From NCBI GenBank assembly GCA_029979505.1, contig JAPOHH010000009.1, positions 1 to 40,319 of the forward strand: a DNA stretch of 40,319 bases. The letters run 5' to 3'. A program made the translations under genes and the position numbers. Below are positions 18,692 to 26,152 of this stretch, in pieces. Position 1 is the stretch's first letter. Each line of letters begins with the position of its first letter. The notes below the pieces were generated by a model. The model saw only the letters and a list, made by a program, of their open reading frames with translations. It ran no database searches and was not told the DNA's origin. Source of the stretch: a bacterium (GTDB lineage Bacteria > Pseudomonadota > Gammaproteobacteria > GCA-002705445 > GCA-002716945).

Positions 18692-19721
18692 TATGTTGTC
18701 TAGCAATATTATAATGAGCATCTTGAATAATTTTCTGTATATCTTTACCTGATTTTTTTAAATCAGTACTACATAACTTATAAATTTTGATTTTTTGTAT
18801 AAGTTCTCTAAAAAATTCTACGTATTTTGTATCTCTATTTATTATAGTAAAAAAGTTTTCAAGTCTATCTGATTTTCTAATATCTAAGTTTTTAATAATT
18901 AATATCAAGTGTGATATGGTATTTTCAGTAGGTTTATAGCTAATTATTTCCTCTTTACTTTTGTTTAATAATGATGCGAGATCTTTATACTCATTTGGTA
19001 CTTTCAATTTATCACAAAAAACAGTTAGATTATCAATGCATTTGTGCATAAATAAAGAAATACTTAATAACTTGTTTAAGTCATCAATGAAATAATCTGA
19101 AACTTGTTTATAACCAGGGAAAATATATTCAACATCCAAGTCCTCAAGATTTCTTAAAAATAGAAAAGGGTTATTCGATTTATAAAGCTCTAACCAAATT
19201 CTTTCTCCTGTGAGATAATCTAATTCTCCACTTTCTTTGATATTTTTTATTTCGTTAATAGTTTCTCTGGCTATTTGAAAATTTTTCAAGTTAGTTTTGA
19301 ATCTTGCAATTCTTAAGACTCTTAAAGGGTCTTCCGAAAATGCATGAGATACATGTTTTAATTGTTTTTTTTCGATATCTTTTTGGCCATTAAATGGGTC
19401 AATTAAATTCCCATTATCATCTTGAGCAATTGCATTAATAGTTAAATCTCTCCTTTCAAGGTCCTCTTCAAGGGTAATTTTGCTATTAATATTGAAGTTA
19501 AAACCTGTATAACCATGTCCAGATTTTCTCTCTGTTCTGGCCAATGCATATTCTTCACCAGTTTTAGGATGAATAAATACTGGAAAATCTTTACCAACTT
19601 GCTTAAAACCTTTCGATAGCATCTCTTCTGGCGAAGATCCAACAACTACCCAATCTCTCTCCTTTGGCTCTAAACCCAAAAGTTTATCTCTTACTGCTCC
19701 GCCTACTAAATAGATTTTCAT
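18660..19721 (-). CDS. cca: CCA tRNA nucleotidyltransferase, HD domain reduced
   Basis: Adds or repairs the 3' CCA of tRNAs. The N-terminal polymerase head is intact: [16 protein letters not shown], the metal-binding pair in [19 protein letters not shown], and the [12 protein letters not shown] motif. At 353 aa it is well short of E. coli Cca (412). The region corresponding to the E. coli HD phosphohydrolase keeps its [14 protein letters not shown] helix but lacks the HD-motif segment before it. It overlaps the upstream NDUFA9-like gene by 1 bp and convergent uppP by 32 bp. Confidence 0.93.
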   Translation of the reverse strand: MKIYLVGGAVRDKLLGLEPKERDWVVVGSSPEEMLSKGFKQVGKDFPVFIHPKTGEEYALARTERKSGHGYTGFNFNINSKITLEEDLERRDLTINAIAQDDNGNLIDPFNGQKDIEKKQLKHVSHAFSEDPLRVLRIARFKTNLKNFQIARETINEIKNIKESGELDYLTGERIWLELYKSNNPFLFLRNLEDLDVEYIFPGYKQVSDYFIDDLNKLLSISLFMHKCIDNLTVFCDKLKVPNEYKDLASLLNKSKEEIISYKPTENTISHLILIIKNLDIRKSDRLENFFTIINRDTKYVEFFRELIQKIKIYKLCSTDLKKSGKDIQKIIQDAHYNIARQHIKEYLEKSKV

Positions 19722-20647
19722 TATCTTCCTGAAGTTTTTCTATACATATCAAGTTTTTTATCATTTTTACAGAGATACGTTGGAACAACTTCTTCAATGG
19801 TCGATCTGCCTTTTAGACCACCAGCTGAGATATTATCTTTTTGAAGTGACTTAAAATTATCTAATGTAAATATATGCCCAGGCAAACATGTAAATATGAA
19901 TGCTTGAAGCTTAGATAATGAATAATTTAAAGGGATAATAAATCTTCGTATTTTTTTTGTTGATATAATGAAGCGAATGAGTTCTATAAATTTATAATTT
20001 TTCGGACCAGTAACATTTATGATTGTATTGTCGTAAGTACTTACAAGAGCAGATTGTTCTATAAATCCAGCAAGGTCTTTCACATATACAGGGGAAAACA
20101 TTGAATTAGGACAAGCTAATGGAAATACTATTAGATACTTTAGAAGATTAGCAAAGCGATTAAAAAATTGATCTTTCTCTCCAAAAACAATAGACGGTCT
20201 CAATATTACAGTTTTAAATGACTCAGAAGTGATACTTAGTATATATTTATCTGCTTTACCTTTAGATTGTAAATAACGACTTGCGCCACTAGGGTCTGAA
20301 TTTAATGCACTGAGATGAATAAATTTTTTAACATTATTTTCTTTTGATTTATTAATAATTTTTTTTAAAAATTCATAATGAACTTCATCAAATGTATCTT
20401 TTCTCGTTTCATTTAGAATACCAACAGTATTAATTACAATATTCGAATCACTAATATGTTTATTATAACTGGATGGTATTTTAGGGTCATATAAGTAAAT
20501 TTTGATGTTCTTAAGAACTTTGATATGGTTACATTTTTGTGTATTTCTAGTTAGGAGTCGAATCTCACTAAAATGTTTTGAAAGTCTGTAGACTATCTCA
20601 GTAGCTATAAATCCAGACCCACCAAAAATTGTCAGGATATTAGACAT
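19721..20647 (-). CDS. NDUFA9-like NAD(P)-binding protein
   Basis: A 308-aa atypical SDR with the N-terminal Rossmann motif [18 protein letters not shown] and [22 protein letters not shown] in the position of the YxxxK region. Together with [20 protein letters not shown] this is characteristic of the complex I NDUFA9-like group of NAD-dependent epimerases. Bacterial members are not well characterised and the role here is unknown. It overlaps both neighbours by 1 bp in the run that begins with aprM. Confidence 0.82.
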   Translation of the reverse strand: MSNILTIFGGSGFIATEIVYRLSKHFSEIRLLTRNTQKCNHIKVLKNIKIYLYDPKIPSSYNKHISDSNIVINTVGILNETRKDTFDEVHYEFLKKIINKSKENNVKKFIHLSALNSDPSGASRYLQSKGKADKYILSITSESFKTVILRPSIVFGEKDQFFNRFANLLKYLIVFPLACPNSMFSPVYVKDLAGFIEQSALVSTYDNTIINVTGPKNYKFIELIRFIISTKKIRRFIIPLNYSLSKLQAFIFTCLPGHIFTLDNFKSLQKDNISAGGLKGRSTIEEVVPTYLCKNDKKLDMYRKTSGR

Positions 20648-21165
20648 TATTTAATACAATATGGTTGTATATCCCAATTATTGTTCTCGATTAAGATTTG
20701 CATATAACAGGGTCCTCCATCATTATTTCTAGTATGTCCTGCCGCGCCTGGATTTACTATCCATGGTTTGGAACTTTTATCACATATTTGATTATGAGTA
20801 TGCCCATAAATAATTAATTTAGATTCTGGATAAGCAAATCTTAGGTCATCATGTGATGGATGATGGCCAAATCTATCACCGTGCTCTACTGTTACAATAT
20901 CATCCCCAATAGTAAATTGTTCAACTTTGCTTAGTTTAGATATTATCTCTTTATCTTTAGGATCAGAAAACCTTTCTGGAACGTCATTATTCCCTGCAAC
21001 CGCAACAACATTATTACTATAGGATTTAAGTTGTGTAAGAATAGCTGTGTCCATAATATCACCTGCATGCACAATCATATCTGAATTTTTTAAATGTGGA
21101 ATTATATTATCATCTATTATTCCATGAGTATCTGAAATAACAGTAATTTTCTTGATATCTGACAT
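20647..21165 (-). CDS. Metallophosphoesterase, YfcE/MJ0936 family
   Basis: A 172-aa calcineurin-like phosphodiesterase with every metal motif present: ISDTHG near the N-terminus, VHAGDI, AGNND, VEHGDRFG and YGHTHNQ. Related enzymes hydrolyse artificial phosphodiesters; the natural substrate is unknown. It lies 6 bp after the small unknown gene that follows aprA. Whether it has a role in sulfur metabolism (for instance on APS- or PAPS-like nucleotides) cannot be said from sequence. Confidence 0.88.
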   Translation of the reverse strand: MSDIKKITVISDTHGIIDDNIIPHLKNSDMIVHAGDIMDTAILTQLKSYSNNVVAVAGNNDVPERFSDPKDKEIISKLSKVEQFTIGDDIVTVEHGDRFGHHPSHDDLRFAYPESKLIIYGHTHNQICDKSSKPWIVNPGAAGHTRNNDGGPCYMQILIENNNWDIQPYCIK

Positions 21166-21171
21166 TAGATA

Positions 21172-21525
21172 TTAAAAAATTGTACAGCCATATATTTTAA
21201 TATCTTCATCTTGCATACCCAGTACGAGTCTACCTAAGTACTCGCCAGGTACAGATTCGCTAACTTGTTTAAATAAGACTGTTACATAATCGTCTCTTTT
21301 TAAACAACCAAGAGCACTATAATCGGGTGCTAGTTTAGCTAAAATTGGGCTATTAGCCCACTGTTTACCAAGGGTGACTTCATCAGCTCCCATTAGCATT
21401 TTTTTTGAAAAGTTCTTTGTAAACCCACCGTAGTCTTTATTATTAGAAGTTCTAATTAAATCTTCCCACAGTGGGTTTGCAATATCTATTATCTCTTGAT
21501 CTGATAGTTCTAATAGATTAGCCAT
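21172..21525 (-). CDS. Small protein of unknown function after aprA (NTF2/SnoaL-like fold suspected)
   Basis: A 117-aa soluble protein with no signal peptide or membrane segment. I do not recognise a named family. The pattern of an acidic N-terminal helix (IIDIANPLWEDLIRTSNNKDY), a FTKNFSKKML helix, then alternating strands ending YLGRLVLGMQDEDIKIYGCTIF resembles small NTF2/SnoaL-like alpha+beta proteins; this is a shape argument only. Cysteines are at about positions 74 and 114. It starts 8 bp after the aprA stop and ends 6 bp before the phosphoesterase, so it is almost certainly cotranscribed with aprMBA. Confidence 0.75.
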   Translation of the reverse strand: MANLLELSDQEIIDIANPLWEDLIRTSNNKDYGGFTKNFSKKMLMGADEVTLGKQWANSPILAKLAPDYSALGCLKRDDYVTVLFKQVSESVPGEYLGRLVLGMQDEDIKIYGCTIF

Positions 21526-21533
21526 TATCTATC

Positions 21534-23387
21534 TCAAGAAACTTTTTCTGTCTCTTCATCCACAATGTGATAAAGAGGAGCTTTTTCGCATGTAAACTTA
21601 CCTGTTTTTGGATCTCTTCTTGAGACTGTTAGACAGTGCCAATTATCATCATCCAGTTTTAGGAAATCACCACGATAGTAATAACCTGGCCAACGTGTTT
21701 CTTCACGGAACAATGTATGTTCACAAACACATTGTGAAACAAGTGTTCTATGTTTTAGTTCCCATGCTCTCATTAATTGATGATAATCTTCAGCACCAAT
21801 TTTTTCTAAGTCTTCTGTTAATGTATCAAGTAACTGAAGTCCTCGTTTAAGCATATTTCCATTGGTCATATAGTTTGTCCCAATTCCACCTGCATAGTCA
21901 TCCATTATTTTTTGAAGACGTTGGAGACCTTGAATAGGAAGTAAATAGCTTGGAGAAACTGTACCAGCTGTAATCTCATTACGACCTACAGTATAGTTTT
22001 CAAGAGGTTTATAAACTTCTTCTTTATATTTCTCTATTTGGCTATCTGAGACTCTAATGCCAACAGCTTTTTGATCTTGTATGTATTTTACAGCTGCTTT
22101 GGCACATAATCTTCCTTCGGTAAATGAACCAGATGAGAATGCATGAGCAGTTCCACCGGCAGCATCACCTGCAGCAAACAGACCGTCTACAGTCATCATA
22201 CGGTTATAACCCCAGAAATACTCAGGAGGAGAAAGATCTTCAGGACCACTACACCATGCACCTGAACATGTTGCATGCGAACCCATGACATAAGGTTCGG
22301 ATGTTGTAAGTTCTGGGTTTTGGTATTTAGGATCAATATCTTGAGCCGCCCATACAACAGCTTGCCCAACAGTCATTCCTAAAAAGTTTTCCCAACCAAT
22401 TTCCTCAAGATGAGGATCTTGGAATGCTTCCATTGTTACCATATGTATTGGACCGCCACCTGCAATTGTCTCTTGAATAAATGCATGATTTCTAAGACAT
22501 GTTGGTGTTGGAACATGATCTAAGTAATCACCAACGATTGCTTTTGTGTTGTCGTACCACTTTTTCTCATAGTTTTCACCAGCTGCGTTTTGAGTATATG
22601 TTTTTAAATGCAGAAAGTACGCGCCAACAGGTCCATAACCATCTTTGAATCTGGTTAACACAATTCTATTTTCCATTTGCGTCATTTTTGCGCCAACAGC
22701 AATAGGTAGAGCATATGCTGAACCATTACTCCAAGGAGCGTACCATGTACGACCCATACCCTCACCGACAGATCTTGGTTTAAAGATGTGTGATGCACCA
22801 CCTGCGGCACACACTACAGCTTTTGCTCTAAAGACATGGAATTCACCTGTACGCATATTAAATCCACACGCACCACCAATTCTATTTTCTTTAGCCTCAT
22901 CCATAAGTAAATGAGTGACCATTACTCTATTATAAATTTTATCAGCTGACTTTTTAGCAGCTTCGGCAACTATTGGTTTATAGCTCTCGCCATGTATCAT
23001 AATTTGCCATTTTCCTTCTCTTTGGTAACGTCCTGTCTCTTTATTTCTCATAAGCGGTAATCCCCACTCTTCGAACATATGTACAGCAGAATCAACGTGT
23101 CGAGCCATATCATAAGCTAGATCTTCACGTACCATTCCCATTAAATCATTTCTTGCATATCTTACATGATCTTCAGGAGCGTTTTCACCCCATTGCATAC
23201 CCATGTAACAGTTAATAGCATATAGACCTTGTGCAACAGCGCCACTTCTATCAATGTTTGCTTTTTCAGCAACAATAATTTTCATGTCTTTGCCCCAGTA
23301 TCTTGCTTCAAAGGCAGCGCCTGTACCAGCCATACCTCCACCTACAACAAGAATGTCGCAATCTTCATAATGTGTTTTTCTAGCCAT
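21534..23387 (-). CDS. aprA: Adenylylsulfate (APS) reductase alpha subunit
   Basis: FAD subunit of dissimilatory APS reductase, here most likely running in the oxidative direction (sulfite + AMP to APS) in the cytoplasm. The 617-aa product has the FAD motif DILVVGGGMAGTGAAFEARYW at the N-terminus, IAEKANIDRSGAVAQGLYAIN-type flavin contacts, AAGDAAGGTAHAFSSGSFTEGR near residue 405, and RTLVSQCVCEHTLFREETRWPGYYYRGD near the C-terminus. It overlaps aprB by one base. The neighbouring aprM places it with sulfur-oxidiser Apr systems that use this anchor rather than QmoABC. Confidence 0.97.
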   Translation of the reverse strand: MARKTHYEDCDILVVGGGMAGTGAAFEARYWGKDMKIIVAEKANIDRSGAVAQGLYAINCYMGMQWGENAPEDHVRYARNDLMGMVREDLAYDMARHVDSAVHMFEEWGLPLMRNKETGRYQREGKWQIMIHGESYKPIVAEAAKKSADKIYNRVMVTHLLMDEAKENRIGGACGFNMRTGEFHVFRAKAVVCAAGGASHIFKPRSVGEGMGRTWYAPWSNGSAYALPIAVGAKMTQMENRIVLTRFKDGYGPVGAYFLHLKTYTQNAAGENYEKKWYDNTKAIVGDYLDHVPTPTCLRNHAFIQETIAGGGPIHMVTMEAFQDPHLEEIGWENFLGMTVGQAVVWAAQDIDPKYQNPELTTSEPYVMGSHATCSGAWCSGPEDLSPPEYFWGYNRMMTVDGLFAAGDAAGGTAHAFSSGSFTEGRLCAKAAVKYIQDQKAVGIRVSDSQIEKYKEEVYKPLENYTVGRNEITAGTVSPSYLLPIQGLQRLQKIMDDYAGGIGTNYMTNGNMLKRGLQLLDTLTEDLEKIGAEDYHQLMRAWELKHRTLVSQCVCEHTLFREETRWPGYYYRGDFLKLDDDNWHCLTVSRRDPKTGKFTCEKAPLYHIVDEETEKVS

Positions 23388-23878
23388 TAGTAATAAACTC
23401 CCTGTTTTAGTTTACCGATTTTTTGCATTTCTGGTAAACCGTCATTAGCTGTAGCGATTTCTCCAGTTTTTAGATATTTAGGTTCGTTATAAAGAAGCTC
23501 ACCATCATATACATCTTTACTTGGAGATGGTTCAGCTGCTAGTTCTGGAATATATTCACCCCATGGTTTGGTTGTTATAGGTGAGCAAAAGTTTTTCTCT
23601 GTTCCATTTCTGAACTTAATCTTCCATGAAATTGTTCCTTTTTCCTCTTCGCGCAGAGCTCTGACACTGTGCCCTAATGGTGAAAAATCTGCGTATCCAC
23701 GAGCATCAATAGCATTTTGATCACAAGCTTTTACACATGAGTAACACTCCCAACACATATTAGGTTCAATGTTTACTGCACGTCTTAATGTTTTATCAAT
23801 GTGCATGATGTCTGATGGGCAAATATCTACGCACATACCACATCCATCACATCTGGTCATATATACAAAAGTTGACAT
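23387..23878 (-). CDS. aprB: Adenylylsulfate (APS) reductase beta subunit
   Basis: Electron-transfer subunit with two [4Fe-4S] clusters. The 163-aa product has two cysteine clusters: CDGCGMCVDICP and CWECYSCVKACDQ. A C-terminal tail wraps round AprA in known structures. It takes electrons from the AprA flavin and probably hands them to AprM. The ATG has a Shine-Dalgarno (GGAGA) upstream. Confidence 0.97.
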   Translation of the reverse strand: MSTFVYMTRCDGCGMCVDICPSDIMHIDKTLRRAVNIEPNMCWECYSCVKACDQNAIDARGYADFSPLGHSVRALREEEKGTISWKIKFRNGTEKNFCSPITTKPWGEYIPELAAEPSPSKDVYDGELLYNEPKYLKTGEIATANDGLPEMQKIGKLKQGVYY

Positions 23879-23907
23879 AATCTTATCTCCTTATTTCCTT
23901 ATAGTTA

Positions 23908-24699
23908 TTAATAATTTTTTGGTGACTCACGTCTTATACCCAACCCAAATTGTTTTGGTTTATCAGCTGGCGAAGGTAAATTACTATTTGAACCATCAGC
24001 CTCAGCTAAGTGTTTTTGTATCGCTGCTCCAGGTTTGTAAAACATATGAGCAAATTTAGACCAATACACTCCCCCAAACAAAACAACGTTTGAAACAATA
24101 AATAATATTAAAAATAGGTCGCTTAAAGCTGAGCCAGCTCCTTGTGTTATAGACCAGAGTAGAGCAGTTGATTGCGATGCTAATAAAGCTAGCACAAATA
24201 AGTCAGCAAACATTACATGATACCAAGGGTGTCCTTCAGCTGATACGTTAACTCTGATTGAAAACCAAAACCAAAATCCGCCGACACATGTCATGAGTGC
24301 GCCAATATGCCATAGCATTGGAAGCATAGAGGGTGCTGATGATGATGGTGTTGAGTAACTAAAAATCAACATAGCTGATGTAACCCAAAAAATTATTGTG
24401 CCATACATTCCCAAAAGGTGAGCTGCACGACGTTGAAATGTGCAAAATTCAGATGATGTCATAATATCTGATGCAACTGTTTTGGATATTATTGCAATTT
24501 TTTCGCCTGATGATAATTCTCTTGTTGCAGATTTTTTGGCTTTTTGTGCGTTTTCAAAAAAGTATTTAACATTCTTTTTATGCATCATGTCTAATACCAC
24601 TCCACCTATCACTAAAAGAACCATTGCAATTAAAAAGGCTTGCATAGCAAAAGACGGTATGAATGCACCTAAATCTGAAAATGGATTGTAAGCTAGCAT
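23908..24699 (-). CDS. aprM: AprM, membrane anchor of APS reductase
   Basis: A 263-aa membrane protein with about six hydrophobic segments (near residues 14-36, 85-112, 120-145, 157-175 and 178-207) and histidines in the membrane region that could bind heme. Its position just before aprB and aprA is the defining feature of AprM. In sulfur oxidisers lacking QmoABC it is thought to pass electrons from AprBA to the quinone pool. The start at 24699 has a strong ribosome site (GGGAGA, plus-strand 24705-24710). Own promoter and palindrome lie upstream. Confidence 0.88.
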   Translation of the reverse strand: MLAYNPFSDLGAFIPSFAMQAFLIAMVLLVIGGVVLDMMHKKNVKYFFENAQKAKKSATRELSSGEKIAIISKTVASDIMTSSEFCTFQRRAAHLLGMYGTIIFWVTSAMLIFSYSTPSSSAPSMLPMLWHIGALMTCVGGFWFWFSIRVNVSAEGHPWYHVMFADLFVLALLASQSTALLWSITQGAGSALSDLFLILFIVSNVVLFGGVYWSKFAHMFYKPGAAIQKHLAEADGSNSNLPSPADKPKQFGLGIRRESPKNY

Positions 24700-24725
24700 G
24701 TTTTCTCCCTATTCTTAATAAAATC

Positions 24726-24742
24726 TAGTATCTTAGATACTA
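24726..24742. promoter_or_regulatory. Palindrome in the aprM leader
   Basis: A 7-bp perfect inverted repeat (TAGTATC and GATACTA) around a 3-bp centre, 17 bp in all. It lies just downstream of the predicted aprM transcription start and 16 bp before the ribosome site. It could be a repressor operator or a small mRNA hairpin. No matching regulator is in the window. Confidence 0.5.
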
Positions 24743-24752
24743 CCCGATGAAC

Positions 24753-24781
24753 ATTATAGCCAAAATTTAGAATATTAGGAA
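24753..24781 (-). promoter_or_regulatory. aprM promoter
   Basis: On the minus strand, TTCCTA (24776-24781), a 17-bp spacer and TATAAT (24753-24758). The -10 is perfect and the -35 is weak. It would start the aprM-to-cca transcript independently of sat, giving a leader of about 45 bases that contains the palindrome at 24726-24742. Confidence 0.5.
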
Positions 24782-24835
24782 TTAATTATTAACTTAATTT
24801 CACTTATTTCATCACCCTATTTTTTAGGGTATTTA

Positions 24836-26038
24836 TCAGCCTTTTTGTTGATAGTAAGTCATCAAAATCTCTGCCACCTCTTTCCTCGCAAATTCTGGAG
24901 GTAATTCTTGTCCAGCAGCAAGCATTTCTCTTACTTTTGTGCCAGATAGAAGAACAAAATCATCTTTCGTATGATCTTTAGCATCTCTCATCATAACTAC
25001 TTCATTTAGTTTTTTTGAATAAGCTGTGTGATCGGCTTTAAATATCTCAATTTTTAATGAATCTTTGACTACATCCTGATTAAAAATATCTTGAGCACCA
25101 AATGGCTCATAATAATCACCGACTCCGGCGTGATCACGCCCAACTATGAGATGTGTACATCCTGCGTTTTGTCTAAAAACTGCATGAAGCAAAGCTTCTC
25201 TTGGCCCAGCGTACATCATATCAAAACCAAAACCTGAGATGATGGCTGTATTTTCTTGGAAGTAAATTTCAACCATTTTCCTGATTGCTGCATCTCTTAC
25301 ATCTCCTGGTATATCTCCTTCTTTTAGTTTACCAAGTGTCATATGTATGAGCACTCCATCAGCCTGAAGTCTATCAAGAGCCATTTTGCATAGCTCTTCA
25401 TGTGCTCTATGCATAGGGTTTCTTGTTTGAAATGCAACTGTCTTAGACCAGCCCGCTTTAGTAAGCATTTCTCTTATTTGAGGAGCTGTAGCAAATGTTT
25501 CTGGAAAGTCTGAAGGAAAATAACTGTAATTTAAGACTTCTATTGATCCAGAAATTATATACCTCCCTTGGTCCTTGAAAGCTTTCACACCTGGATGATC
25601 ATTATCATTAGTGCCAAATACGTTCGTCACGATAATGTCAATGTCATCATCACTAAGTTTTTCTACATTTTCAACACGTTGGATGGCTATGACTGGGTTG
25701 CCATCAACATTTGGATCTTTAAGCGCAATCTCTTCTCCATGAGTGTAATCTAGGGAATTAGCATCAGTCGTTAGATTGACTATAGGAACTGGCCAAAACA
25801 AATTATCCAAAGTAAGCATTTCCTTAGAAACTCTGAGAGCTTCTTCTTTGTTCATATACCCTGTTAACGGATTAAAATAGCCTGCACCTAACATAACTGC
25901 ATTCGCAGCAGCAGCTGAAGATATTTCTAAAGTTCGCATCTCAGCAGCAGCTGAGAGCATTGATGCGCGAGCTAGATCGTCCTCTATATATAAAGTATTT
26001 AATTCATTTGAGCCATGAGGCATTATCAGATTAGTCAT
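24836..26038 (-). CDS. sat: Sulfate adenylyltransferase (dissimilatory ATP sulfurylase)
   Basis: In sulfur oxidation it converts APS + pyrophosphate to ATP + sulfate, a substrate-level phosphorylation. The 400-aa single-subunit Sat has an N-terminal PUA-like domain with MLGAGYFNPLTGYMN. The active-site motifs are QTRNPMHRAHE (204-214) with the HxxH-type histidines, and GRDHAG (300-305). It lacks an APS-kinase domain. It is 136 bp upstream of aprM on the same strand, divergent from the PEPCK-like gene, and apparently has its own promoter. Confidence 0.97.
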   Translation of the reverse strand: MTNLIMPHGSNELNTLYIEDDLARASMLSAAAEMRTLEISSAAAANAVMLGAGYFNPLTGYMNKEEALRVSKEMLTLDNLFWPVPIVNLTTDANSLDYTHGEEIALKDPNVDGNPVIAIQRVENVEKLSDDDIDIIVTNVFGTNDNDHPGVKAFKDQGRYIISGSIEVLNYSYFPSDFPETFATAPQIREMLTKAGWSKTVAFQTRNPMHRAHEELCKMALDRLQADGVLIHMTLGKLKEGDIPGDVRDAAIRKMVEIYFQENTAIISGFGFDMMYAGPREALLHAVFRQNAGCTHLIVGRDHAGVGDYYEPFGAQDIFNQDVVKDSLKIEIFKADHTAYSKKLNEVVMMRDAKDHTKDDFVLLSGTKVREMLAAGQELPPEFARKEVAEILMTYYQQKG

Positions 26039-26090
26039 AGAAATTCTACCTATATTTAAATTTAAATTAATTTATGATGTGAAGACAGAT

Positions 26091-26117
26091 ATTATAATGC
26101 ATTAGAAAAAATATCAA
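26091..26117. promoter_or_regulatory. Back-to-back promoters between sat and the PEPCK-like gene
   Basis: The 114-bp divergent gap has an 8-bp palindrome ATTATAAT (26091-26098) that reads as a perfect TATAAT on both strands: 26093-26098 on plus, 26091-26096 on minus. For sat a TTGATA-like -35 lies at 26112-26117 (15-bp spacer); for the plus-strand gene a weak TTTATG lies at 26071-26076 (16-bp spacer). Both leaders would be roughly 45-50 bases. The two genes may be fired from one symmetric promoter. Confidence 0.45.
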
Positions 26118-26152
26118 AGAAGAATTATCATTACGAAAAATAGGGGTGGGTA

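Noticed and set aside
24814-24830. Hairpin (ACCCTA/TAGGGT) after the sat stop as a terminator
   Set aside because: The stem is only 6 bp, and no T-run follows on the sat strand, so it is not a credible intrinsic terminator.
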